Source: Caenorhabditis elegans (lineage: Eukaryota > Nematoda > Chromadorea > Rhabditida > Rhabditidae). From it: a stretch of DNA of 64,000 bases. This document shows positions 31,794 through 42,189 of the stretch, one piece after another. Every line of letters starts with the position of its first letter. The stretch's first letter is position 1. Location: positions 12,276,001 to 12,340,000 of the forward strand of contig NC_003281.10 in assembly GCF_000002985.6 (NCBI RefSeq). Direction: 5' to 3'. Made by a program: the position numbers and the translations under genes. Below the pieces are notes generated by a model. That model worked only from the letters and a program-made list of their open reading frames with translations, made no database searches and was not told where the DNA came from.

Positions 31794-34700
31794 ATGGAGA
31801 CCCCGTTCATTTGGGATCAAAATTCGCAGGTTTCATCCAATAACATGGTAGGTTTTTTTTTAGAATTACAAAAAACTAAAAGTTCTCAAAAACGACATCT
31901 ATTTCAGAATATCCAACAGCAACAAGGAACATCATTCCAGCCAAACTGGGACTATCCAGCACCCCAACTTGACCCTCTTCACCAGCAAAATAAGCAGACG
32001 TACTATCAGAATGACTACCAGCAGAACTTCCAACAGAATAACTCTTGGCAGGGACAGGACCAAAACTATCAACAATATCAATTTACCAATTTAATTGCGT
32101 CAGACCAAATTCAGGAAATTGGACAAAATTTCCACAAAAATACAACAATGCACGACGAATTTCAAAAAGCCCAGTATAATCTCATCGTGGACGAACCAAT
32201 GGATGATGGGCAGCAGGCACGGGATGAAGGTCCTCTGGAACCTATAACATCCTATTTTCCGGCACAGTTCTGTCAGGGAACGGAGGACCCGGTGATTCAG
32301 TATGGCTACACACATCCATATACGCCATGCAACAATAACAATAACAATGGTGAGGCAGAAAACAAAGCAAACAGGTATATAATAATTTAAATTTATTTCA
32401 AGGCAATGAATATATTCCCACATACAATTATGAGAATGAGGCTCCGTGGGCAAAACTGGAACCCCTTACTCCGATTCTTGATGTTAGCCCTGCTGCATCT
32501 GTCCAATCAAAAGTTGATGTAAGTTATAGAGCCTGAGATTCAATAATTTTTCAATGAAATTTTCTGAGAGTTTGTGGCTCATAAATACCAAATAACGAAT
32601 TTTTTAATGAGGCGCGAAAAAACTTGAAATTTCAAAATTGGCCAAAAATCCGCAATTTAATATATATTACTAAATCTTTTAATGATAAACTATTTGAAGA
32701 ATTGGCAAACGGTCAAGAAAAACCAGCGAATTCAGCAAAACACGCGAGAAAAAAACGAAAATGACGTCACTCATTTGCGCGGGAATTTTTGAAAATTTGA
32801 AAAAAAATCATAAAACATTTAGCAAATTTTTCAAAATTTTTTAACAGGTATATTCGGTTTTTAGGGTCTATTTTCTGTCATTTAAAGTAAAAAAAATTAT
32901 AATGCATTTTTTTCCAAAAACTTTGAACCGCTATAATTTATTTTTTGCTCTTAAAATTGCTCCAAAAAAAAAATTATAGTAGTAGATCAAAGTTTTTGGA
33001 AAAGAATGCATTATTTTTTGCTTTAAATGACAGAAAATAGACCCTAAAAACCAAATATACCTGTAAAAAAAGTTTAAAAAAATTTTCTAAATTTTTTATG
33101 ATTTTTTTCAAAATTTTCAAAAATTCCCGCGCAAATGAGTGACGTCATTTTCATTTTTTTCCGCATTTTCTGGCTGAATTCGCTGGGTTTTTCTTGGCCG
33201 TTTGCCAATTTTTCAAATAGTTTATCATTAAAAAATTAATAATAAATTATAAATTGCGGATTTTTGGCCAATTTTGAAATTTCAAGTTTTTAGCCAGAAA
33301 ACGCAAAAATATCGAAAATGACGTTACTCATTTGCGCGGAAATTCAAATTTAATTCGCACGTGGTGCCAGGCTGTCCCATTAGGGTTTGATCTACAAAAA
33401 ATGCGGGAATTTTTTGCCTAAAACAACTTGACGTCAGCACATCAATTGAGAACTCTGCGTCTCTTCTCCCGCATTTTTTGTAGATCTACGTAGATCAAAC
33501 CGAAATGGGACACTCTGACGCCACGAGAATTCGGCCGTTTTTTTGATTTTTGAAACATTGAGAAAATCATAAAAAATTTAGAAAGTTTTTAAAAATTTTT
33601 TACCAGTTATATTTGGTTTTCAGGGTCTGTTTTTTTGTCATTTAAAGCAAAAAATTGTTTGGAAAACTTTAAAAAAAAGGTTTTATAACTATTTTCATAT
33701 CTAAACTTGATTTCCAGGGCAATCACAAAAAAGAAATGGCGAAGAAATACTCTGCAAAATGCTTGGAAAAGAAGAACGTGGCACTTAAAGAGAAAATGAA
33801 AGATGTCGAATTACAATCATGGGAGGGAAAGCGTTTAGCCAAGGACATCATTGAAAATGAGCAACACCTCCAGACAGCTGTGAACGTTGTGTTGATCCCA
33901 TTCTTGGGTGATAACAATTCCAACAATTTCAACATTTCTCAAGAGGACGTTAAGCAGTGTTTTAGAAGATTTGTGGATGGGAAGAAAATGATTAGTTATG
34001 AGACTGGGCAGTGTATGGAAGGAGATGAAGCGCTCAGAGCTCAAAAGGAAAAAGTCGACGTTGCAACTGAAAACTTTGAAATTGCGAAGAAAAACAATCG
34101 GAATAAGAAGATGATGGTAGGAGTTCGAAATTATTTTAATTTTATTTAGCTTAATTAGATTTTTGAATTCCAGGCAAAAATAGAGAAAGTTGACGAAAAA
34201 ACATTTGCCACGCGTCAACATCGTACAAAGAAGATCAAGGAGACGATTGACTATGAGTATCAAAGCATGCTGTTGAACTATGTAAGTGAGCACAAAGTTG
34301 AGTCGCGATGTGCGCATAATGTCCGAAATTGGTTTCGAGAATATTCAAATTTCTCCAGAGTTTCTCTGAATCTTCCGGAAGTTTCTTAAAACTTTCAGAA
34401 AATAATTCAAACATTCTAGAAGGTTTCTGAACCTTTTAAAAGTTTCAAAATAATTTCAGAAGAATTTTTTATAATTCACCAAATGTTGACTTCCTAGAAG
34501 TGTAAAAAGATTTTCAGAATTTATTACCAAAAGTTTCCCCAACTTTCTGAAAAAATTTTCAACTTTTTCTAGAAATTACCAAACATTTCTCAAACTTTCT
34601 AGAAGTCTTCCAAACCTGCAAGAAGTGTAAAAAAAATTTCAGAATTTTTTCGAAATTACCAAAAATTTCCCCATTTTTCTAGAAGTTTCCCGAGCCTTCC

Positions 34701-35776
34701 AAATTGTTTCAAAAAATTTCAGATTTTTTTAGAAATTACCAAAAGTTTCCCCAATTTTCTGGAAATTTTGTGAGCCTTCCAAAAGTTTCAACAAACTTTC
34801 AGAATTTTTTATAATTCACCAAATGTTTTTGTAACTTAAAAAAAATTCTCGAGCTTTCTAGAATTATCAAATAAAATTTCAGATTTTTTAAAGAAATTAC
34901 CAATAGTTTCCCCAATTTTCTGGAAGTTTTCCGAGCCTTCCAAAAGTGCCAAAAAATTTTAAGAATTTTCTAGAAATCACCAAATGTTTCCCCAATTTCC
35001 TAGAAGTTTTCCAACCTTTCCAGAAGTGTTAAAAAACTTTTAGAATTTTTTTAAAATCAACAATAGTTTCCCCAACTTTCTAAAAGGTTCCCGATTTTAC
35101 CAAAAGTGTAAAAAAATTTTCAGACTTTTTTTTTTAGAAATTACCAAGAGTTTCCAAATTTTCTGGAAATTTTGCGATCCTTCCAAATGTTTCAAAAAAT
35201 TTCAGAATTTTTTTTAGAAATCACTAAATGTTTCCCCAATTGTTCAGACGTTTTCCAACGTTTCCAGAAATTTCACAAAGTTTCTCAAACGCCTTAGCCA
35301 TTTCCTGAAATTTCCTTGAATTTTTAAGAACGTTCTAGAAGTTTCTGGAAATTTCCAGAACTTATTCAAAGGCTTGCCAATTTTTTGGAATTTCACTTTT
35401 CAAATTCCCGCCGATAGTTTTTAAAATAGTTTTTTTAAATTGTAAATGTCGCTAATATCAAAAAATGAATACCCGCCAAGTAAAAAAAAATTCTGAATTC
35501 ACTCCATTTTTTTTTCGAAATATAAAATATGGATTCTTTCAAATTAAGAACTAATGAACTAAATTTCAGGAAGTGTCAAAGAACTGTACGATTACGAATC
35601 TTTGGACGCAATGCTGGAATTCACTTTTACCCTATGTCAAAACCATCATAAACTACAACCAGGATAACTTGATATCTTTTGCACAGAGCCGGGGACAGGA
35701 AAAGCAACTGCAACAGCTTATTGAAAAGATTATGAAAGAGAGTGAACAGAATGAGAATAATTTTTTCCCCGGATAA
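31794..35776 (+). CDS. bZIP-like gene A, Q/N-rich N-terminus
   Basis: Exons 31794-31847, 31908-32349, 32403-32518, 33718-34116, 34174-34281, 35570-35776 (TAA) join in phase to 441 residues. Residues 19-120 are rich in Gln and Asn. 'EGPLEP' near 143 recurs in gene C. The bZIP-like exon (205-337) opens 'GNHKKEMAKKYSAKCLEKK': the basic-region frame is kept, but the canonical Asn is Ala and the contact Arg after Cys is Leu. A charged, coiled-coil-prone helix follows, then 'LIPFLGDNNSNNFNI'. The 36-codon exon has 'FATRQHRTKK'; the last 68 residues end in FFPG. Exon plan and motifs match genes B and C. Probably a nuclear regulator or dimer partner; DNA binding is doubtful. ATG 31794 is the first in frame; I see no spliced-leader acceptor close to it. 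Confidence 0.8.
32612..33295. mobile_element. Long foldback element in intron 3 of gene A
   Basis: The left arm ('ccaaaaatccgcaattta', 'ccagcgaattcagc', 'tgacgtcactcatttgcgcg') is matched inverted by the right arm ('cgcgcaaatgagtgacgtca', 'gctgaattcgctgggttttt', 'aattgcggatttttgg'), with the centre at about 32950-33000. Total about 680 bp. Confidence 0.82.
33360..33525. repeat. Palindromic element, GATCTACAAAAAATGCGGG family
   Basis: Full copy with 'caggctgtcccattagggtt' at the left, 'tgacgtcagcac' inside and 'aatgggacactctgacgcca' at the right, in intron 3 of gene A. Confidence 0.8.
34340..35400. repeat. TTCTAGAA-rich degenerate repeat in intron 5 of gene A
   Basis: About 1 kb of 'tttctagaagtttcc', 'aaattaccaaaagtttcccc' and 'ttctggaagttttccgagcc' variants. 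The palindrome TTCTAGAA or TTCTGGAA recurs, so GAA/TTC inverted pentamers (heat-shock-element units) are frequent throughout. Confidence 0.8.
35328..35360. promoter_or_regulatory. Seven-pentamer heat-shock element
   Basis: GAA and TTC alternate with exactly 2-nt spacing: GAA 35328, TTC 35333, GAA 35338, TTC 35343, GAA 35348, TTC 35353, GAA 35358. HSF binds inverted nGAAn pentamers as trimers, and three suffice. It lies 210 bp before the last exon of gene A and about 1.9 kb upstream of gene B. Confidence 0.7.
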
Positions 35777-35904
35777 CTTTTCATTATTCATATTTGTGTA
35801 AATGTATTTGTTTTACAATCAGGAAAAACTTGTACATTAGCTCCCATGGAATTTCAGATGACCCAATCCTACTCCGCAATTCTTATTTGTTTATATTGTT
35901 ACCG

Positions 35905-35910
35905 AATAAA
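35905..35910 (+). terminator. Poly(A) signal of gene A
   Basis: AATAAA 129 nt after the TAA of gene A. Confidence 0.65.
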
Positions 35911-36049
35911 ATTTGTATAATTTTACATACTAGTTTTGCAGATAAGTTTCAGGCAAACAAGGGTTTCATTTAACACATTTTTTGCAAATAATTTAACTTC
36001 ACTGTAAGGAAAAAAGTTTAAAACATATATTCCGTGGGTAAATTTGAAG

Positions 36050-36460
36050 CGAGAAATTTAGGGTAATAAAAATAATCTTAAAAACCAGTTCATAAAATGA
36101 AAAGGATAGAATAAAGGTGTTTTGTATGAACTGCCATCGATCTTATAAGGGTTTATTAAGTATAATGGGAAACAGACGAATTGCATCGTAGGACAGAGAA
36201 AACGAGGGAAAGGAAGAAACGACACGTAACGGGTTAAAAGGTTAAGAAATGATGACAAATGAGCTTCTCCTCTCCTTATATAGGCTTCCAGGGTTAAAGG
36301 CGCAGCCTTTACCTACAACGGGTCTCGGCGCGACAATGCGACCAACGGTCAAATGGCGGCGGTTTGAATCGGGGTGTCTCCTCTACACGAATTGTCCATC
36401 GAGTAGAAATCGTTGTCCTTGACCGATTTCGTCCGTTCTTTCTGTAAATTATCAGAAAGA
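36050..36460 (-). mobile_element. Possible LTR-like fragment
   Basis: On the minus strand 'CCTATATAAGGAGAGG' (TATA-like, about 36277-36290) is followed about 130 nt later by AATAAA. This promoter-to-poly(A) order resembles an LTR. Open stretches with 'PPKEEPGPATNDT' lie upstream on the same strand (36600-36660). I cannot define ends or a target duplication. Confidence 0.25.
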
Positions 36461-37286
36461 ATTTTCAGGCAAATAATAATATTAGTAATTATTTATACAA
36501 AATGAGAAGTGAAAGGGTGGGAATCCTTAAAATAGTAAAAGCCGTGGAAACATCGATGAATCGAATAAGCATAGATGTATACGGTAGAAATTTTGTTACG
36601 TGTGTCGTTCGTGGCGGGACCCGGCTCTTCCTTTGGCGGCAGTTCAAACTTGGGAGTATAGCCAGTTGAAAAATTAATTAAACCTACATAGTGGTGAAAG
36701 TTCAAAATTGTGAAGACTTATGAAAGTTTACAGTAATAAAGCTTGAGCTGAAAGTCAATTAAAGTAATTTTTCACTTCAACTTGTTTTCCAATTTTTGCA
36801 AAGCTTTGCTGAAAGCCTCCCATGTTGTTTTGTAAATTCGACAATTTACCAAAGCTTTGAATTGAAAATTGTCGAAAATCAAAATTTTTGTTAACAATTT
36901 TTATCATTTTTCCCGTTGTACTTGAACCAAAGCATACATCTGCAACTTTTCTCCGGAATGAATGTTGACAAAATATTATCATTAATGAAAATTCAGAAAA
37001 ATTTCAGAAAAATTAATTTGCTAATAATGAATGTTTTTTGGAATTTTTGGAGTTAGTCATAAAACTCAAAATGTTCAAAACCGCTTAACAAACATTACAT
37101 TTCCTCACTGCTAGGCATTATGTTATCGGTGGGTCTTGCGAAATAGCTCTCTTGCTCATTCGTTTCCCAATTATTTGATAATACTTGTCATCATAAAACA
37201 AAATTTCCTCAGACTGTGTTCCTATATAACTTGATATTTGATGGCAATTTGGAATAATTTATATTCACAAACTACATAAATTTATT

Positions 37287-38403
37287 ATGTCTTCAGATTC
37301 TTTAACATCTTTAACATTCGAGTTGTCAAAAAATGACGTAAGTTTAAATTTCAAAATTTGGTGGCGGCAAGTTCCTGTTCCAGTTCAGGCTGTCATATCG
37401 CGGTTTGATCTACAAAAACCGCGGGGGTTTTCCCCCCAGAAAAATGTGACAACAGCTCACTCTTAACCATGCGAAATTGATTGAAAAGTCTGTGTCTATC
37501 TGTGTCTAGAAGCGTTTAAATTCCCGCAATTTTTGGAGATCAAACCGAAATGGGGCATTCTGACATTACCGTGTTTTCTGCATTGTTCTTGAAGCTTATA
37601 TTGCTACTTGTAAAAAACGTAATTTACAAATTTTAAAGCTTCCCGTTTTTCAGAAAAACAAAAGCAGAGAAAAGAACAAATTGCACTCGGCTGTGTGTTT
37701 GAAGAAGAAAAAGCAGAATTTGACAGATAACCAGGAACTGTGTGACAAGCTTCAACTAGAAATAAACATTTTACAGTCACAAATTCATGAAAAAGAGAAA
37801 ACTTTGTGCCTCGGCAGTTGCCAGGAAGACCTGTTCAACTTTTTGCAGTATTATAATAATAACAAACAGGCCATTGAAAAAATGGTAGAACATGGGAAAA
37901 GCCAAGATCAAAATTTAATAAAACGACAAAAAGCACTAGCTGATGCAGAAAACGAGTTGAAAGTCAAAAAGGAACACAATGACAATAAAAGGGAGATGGT
38001 AATTTCAATAGTGAATTGAACTCTAATTGGATTCTAATTCAGGCAGTCAGAGAAAATGTGAGTACTGTGACAATTGCTACTCGGTACAGTCGTGCAAAGT
38101 TCAATTGTGACATGTGTTTTTTTAGTGTGAAGGCTATGATTTTAGAATATGTAAGTTTGAATTTTTTTTTTTGAAAATTTATTCATGGTAGTTTGTTACC
38201 ATAAAACTTTTCTTATGCATAATAATTTTATTTCTCAGGAAATTCGAAAGTGCCACCAAATACTTGATCTACTCAATCAGATTTACAACTTACGGGTTTC
38301 TTGTATTCAATATGTAATCACATTTCAACTTCCATTAATCATGCACATTCCATGCAATGTGGCGGTCAGTCAATTAAAGCGACCAACATTTGTATTGCAT
38401 TGA
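37287..38403 (+). CDS. bZIP-like gene B, lacking the N-terminal region
   Basis: Exons 37287-37337, 37654-37998, 38043-38150, 38239-38403 (TGA) give 222 residues in phase. Only 17 residues precede the bZIP-like exon, against about 204 in A and 143 in C. The basic region 'REKNKLHSAVCLKKKK' keeps the Asn of the bZIP signature but has Leu for the contact Arg. A charged helix of about 40 residues follows. The 36-codon exon ('VTIATRYSRAKF') is collinear with those of A and C. The last 54 residues differ from A and C, lack the PG end and are hydrophobic around 188-200. The gene lies 1.5 kb after A in the same orientation. It may act as an inhibitory dimer partner, or be decaying. Start chosen as the only ATG before the donor GAC|GTAAGT. 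Confidence 0.68.
37384..37575. repeat. Palindromic element in intron 1 of gene B
   Basis: Divergent copy: 'caggctgtcatatcgcggtt' at the left, 'gatctacaaaaaccgcgg' and 'tggagatcaaaccgaaatgg' as arms, 'gcattctgacatta' at the right. Confidence 0.75.
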
Positions 38404-38434
38404 ATAATCATGTCGGTTTTTATTTTTATTTTTA

Positions 38435-38440
38435 AATAAA
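38435..38440 (+). terminator. Poly(A) signal of gene B
   Basis: AATAAA 32 nt after the TGA of gene B. Confidence 0.65.
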
Positions 38441-38825
38441 GAACAAACATTTTTGTAGGAACTATAACTGGATTTATTGTTTAATTCAACGGGTTCTGCT
38501 GGTAAGTTTTAAAATAAAACCTACCAAAAAATGTGTTCATAAAATTTTAACACTAAACCAATAAAGGCAGAAAAGAGACAAAGAACCCGTCTGATAGCAG
38601 AATATCTGAGGTAGGTCCCAGGCAACCGCACCTGCCTACTAGCAATGAATTAGCAAAGTTGAAACGATGTGGCTCCACAACTGTTGTTTTTACAGTGAAT
38701 CGTTGAATTTTTATTCTAGTATAATAGTATTAAAATAAACGAGTTTTTGATATATTTCTGGATTTTTAAATGAATTTATGACTTTTTTACAAGATGTTCC
38801 TTTCTTGAAATAAAAAAGGATGAGA

Positions 38826-39192
38826 ATATCTCGGCATTTTGCTCTAACTTCTTGCCCAAGTTTGGCCATAAAAATATTAACCTGCAGGATCAGAAGTTGG
38901 CTAAACTTGGGCAAAAGTTTGGCAAGACTTTGGCAAAACTTGGATTCAGGCGACATCAAAGTTTACCCAAAGTTTCACCCAACTCTTGCCAAACTTCTGG
39001 CCAAGTTTGAAACGAAACAAGATAGTTGGAGCAAGTTTGGCAACAGTTGGGTGAAACTTGGGTGCAGCCTGAATCCATATTTTGCAAAAGTCTTGCCCAA
39101 CTTTTGCCCAAGTTTAACCAACTTCTGATCCTGTAGGTTAATATTTGTAATGCCAAACTTGGAGAAGAAGCTAGAGTCACATGCCGAAATAG
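38826..39192. mobile_element. Foldback (MITE-like) element rich in CCCAAGTTTGG
   Basis: Arms 'cttgcccaagtttggccat', 'aatattaacctgcaggatca' and their inverted partners 'gatcctgtaggttaatattt', 'tgccaaacttggagaagaag'. Inner sequence repeats 'gcccaacttttgcccaagtt'. Confidence 0.8.
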
Positions 39193-39482
39193 CCGCCAAC
39201 CTTAAAACGGTCATGATTTCCCCAATAACAGTGTACTTCAATTTTTTATACAATCGAAAATATTCCGAGGCTTCTGTTCGTTGTTCGATTTTCCGCAATT
39301 GGGCAGATACTGATCAGTCAACCTGCATGTCGTTCAGAAATTCAGTTTTCTATATTTTTTCTTTCGTTCCATGTATGATCCGGATCATTTCATTAGATTT
39401 GGATCGGATTAAATTTTTTAATATAATAGAAAATCGGAGAGATTTGAAATTTTTCCATTTAGTTTCAAACAGCTAGCTATGA

Positions 39483-39760
39483 ATATGAAAATAGCTGCTC
39501 CATCAAAACGACCTGATTTACAAGGAATTCGTGGTCTGGCAATTATTGGAGTTGTATTTTTTCATTTTTGGCCTAAACAGTTCCCACATGGACGTCTGGG
39601 TGTTGATCAGTATGTCATTTTTCATTTACTTTAATAACTATATATTATAATTTTAAGTAAATTTCAGTTTCTTTGTGCTCTCCGGATATCTAATGTGCAT
39701 GTTACTAAAACAGAAGCTCTCGGAACTACCGAGGTCAGCAGTCAGGTCGTTGTTTTTTGT
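39483..39760 (+). pseudogene. Acyltransferase-3 (OAC-like) N-terminal fragment
   Basis: Exon 39483-39609 reads 'KRPDLQGIRGLAIIGVVFFH' and ends 'GRLGVD'. After a 57-nt intron (GTATGTC...TTTCAG) a second exon continues 'HFFVLSGYLMCMLLKQK'. This is the start of an integral-membrane acyltransferase-3 domain, common in nematode oac genes. The frame leaves the family pattern soon after about 39730, and a retrotransposon 3' end follows at about 39800, so about nine tenths of a normal protein is missing. Confidence 0.72.
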
Positions 39761-39799
39761 AGCAATCTGGCCGAAGCCGGTTCGAATGGTTCATAGTAC

Positions 39800-41110
39800 C
39801 ATTGTATTGTATTGTATTGTATTTAGTACGATTGAAATCGTGATCAAAAATAAATAGTGAATAGACATGAATAAGTTAAGGCCCAAACATCATAGAGAGA
39901 TTGATAATAATCACAAAAATTGATAATAAACATACAGAAAATGAATTATCATCTGAAAAGTTGATTAGTTGGTACATGAATGTGCGGGTGTCAGGGAGAT
40001 GAATAATGGGTAACATGAAAGTAGTGGACATAAAAGTATTAAACATGCATAGGACATGAGGTGCCAAAATAAGATTCATTGCGCTAATTTTCTATAGAAC
40101 TTAATACTCTATTTGTGAAAAAGTGCCTTCGTAGTTTGGTTTTGCATTTCCCCCAGACGAACTTGGTTTTGGTACGAGTTTTACTATTTTTGTCTGTTTT
40201 GAAAAATTGGTCAGAGTCAATATCAACTTTGTTCACTAGCATTTTCGACAAGAAAACTTTATCAATAGCTTTACGCCGAGTCTCTAAAGTTGATAAGTAA
40301 AATAGTTCATTACGTTGAATAGCGCTATTATAGTCGGGGTCATCTGTTCTGATGTATTTTCCCTTTTGCCTGCTGTATAGTTTCCTAGTGAACGAGTTTT
40401 GTACGGATTCAATTAGTCAGGAATTGACTAATCAATACCTGGATAATAAGACAAAATATACCTGAAAACTAGAAGAAAAGAACAAAACACAGGTTTTATA
40501 TCTCACTCACGTCTTTTATTGAGACCAAAAGTGTGGAGATTGACTCCAAAAGACACTAAAACACAGTGTAAAACACAATTTGAGACACCAAAGTCTCCCA
40601 AAAACCTAAAACCTTAAACAAAAACAACAAAAACCTAAAATTGTAACAATGGAAAAAAACGGCGAGCCTTACGGCGTCGACCGGCTTGCAACCGTTCTTG
40701 CGGGAGAAGTGATGACAATTGAAGGATTCGCGTCGCCAAGTGCGCAAGGCACGGAAAGTGCGTCAACAAGTGCGCAAGGCGCGAAACTTGTTAAGCGGGA
40801 ATTCAGAGTTTCTAGGCGTGTCAGAATGACAAAAGAGCTTGCCTTTGATGAAAAATAAGAAGAAAAACGGGCAAACCCGACAAATTGCTTTAATATCTTG
40901 TTTTTTCAACGGACTACTTACTTCGGTACCATATTCAAGTATGGATCTCACAAAAGTTTTGTAAAGTAATGTATGGAGCCTCTTACTACAATAGTTCGAA
41001 AATATTTGATGGATCATAAACTTAGATTTCATTACTGATTTTTTCCAATGCATTGAAAAGCTAAGGTTTGGTTCAATTTGAAATCCTAGATCTCTGACAA
41101 TAGTACTCCG
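39800..41110 (-). mobile_element. Non-LTR retrotransposon, 3' part of the reverse transcriptase
   Basis: On the minus strand: 'TIVRDLGFQIEPNLSF', then after a frameshift 'KSKFMIHQIF', 'LYKTFVRSILEYGTEV', 'KKQDIKAI' up to an insertion, and after it 'ESVQNSFTRKLYSRQKGKYI' through to 'FFTNRVLSSIEN' and a stop near 40090. These are the thumb and C-terminal motifs of LINE reverse transcriptases. The 3' end is a short ACAAT-type tail (39802-39825). The 5' part is missing, and a foldback element lies at that edge. Confidence 0.75.
40415..40882 (-). mobile_element. 468-bp insertion inside the retrotransposon
   Basis: It splits the RT reading frame exactly between 'DIKAI' and 'ESVQ' and is flanked by AATT on both sides (40411-40414, 40883-40886). 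On the minus strand it starts TGTCGGG and has AATAAA in its second half, like an LTR, but it does not end in CA. On the plus strand it holds a 69-codon open frame (40652-40858). Confidence 0.55.
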
Positions 41111-41120
41111 AGTATATACC

Positions 41121-41436
41121 TACCTGTGAAAATTGGAATTCGACACAAAAACCTCTCTAGCGCGGCTTAAATTTACTTTCCTGGCCCACAAACGTACCAA
41201 TAATATTTTTAAAAAATCTAGAATCCAAATCTATCAAAACATTTCCGGAATTCCATAATTTTTATTTTTGGTTCTTTGTGGAATTCCGGAAAAAAAAATT
41301 ATGGAATTCCGGAAATGTTTTGATAGATTTGGATTCTAGATTTTTTAAAAATATTATTGGTACGTTTGTGAGCCAGGAAAGTAAATTTAAGCAGCGCTAG
41401 AGAGGTTTTTGTGTCGAATTCCAATTTTCACAGGTA
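41121..41436. mobile_element. Foldback element of 316 bp
   Basis: Ends TACCTGTG...CACAGGTA. Arms of about 140 bp ('aattggaattcgacacaaaa', 'aatctagaatccaaatctat') are nearly perfect inverted copies with a short centre at about 41265-41290. Confidence 0.85.
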
Positions 41437-42061
41437 TATACAGGTGTCTATCGCGGACCTCGATCGATGTCTGCTGCGCATTTAGCATAATGTTTCCCAA
41501 AATTTCGATGCTCTGATCAGAGATCAAACTACATAGGGACAGAAGGACACGCGCTTTATATATAGTAAATGATACCAAGTTTCGTAACATGTTTCGTGAT
41601 TTTCGTAATTGCACAATCCACACCTGATCAGTCTCGGTGAACAAAGTACCTGCACCCTAAAATTATCAGCAGGTCAGAACAACAGAGACATCAATGTCAA
41701 ACAGCTCTCTTATCAGTTATTGACTCATTTTTCTTAAAGTTTAATGATGACCGTAACACGCCCAACCACTCGGAATCAGGGAAGTTGAGATTATATCAAG
41801 ATTATAGATTTTTTTTTGATTTTTGTTTCATTTTTCCAGTGACCCCTCTTTATTTGACTTTTTAAATATGTGCAGCGTCATGCGTTTTTCTACTTCGTCC
41901 ACATTTTTGATAACTCAAAAAGGCTTAGCCGTTTTTTAAAGGGATTTTTGACCCGACTTTGGAATGCCCCATTTTTCCTGATTTTTAAAAAATTTTTCCT
42001 ATTTTTTCTGGATTTTATGAGTTTTTGGAAATTACTCTTTTTCTCTTTTTTTTTTCCTCCG

Positions 42062-42112
42062 AAGCCTAAATCTAAGCCTAAGCCTAATCCTAAACCTAAG
42101 CTTAAGCCTAAT
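42062..42112 (-). repeat. Short interstitial telomere-like GCCTAA tract
   Basis: About eight hexamers of GCCTAA or variants, the opposite strand of TTAGGC. Confidence 0.65.
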
Positions 42113-42189
42113 CGTTCAACTTTAGAAGAATACATATATCTCAAATGTCATTGGTTTTGTTTAAAAAATTGTAAGCCGAGTAAATATTT

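Noticed and set aside
40649..40858. 69-codon frame at 40652-40858 as a gene
   Set aside because: It lies inside an insertion, has no family I recognise and no visible splice or spliced-leader context; kept only as a note in the insertion entry.
41387..41644. Minus-strand 85-codon frame (MFTETDQVWIVQ...) as more of the LINE
   Set aside because: Its left part is the foldback element's arm, and I see no reverse-transcriptase motif in it.
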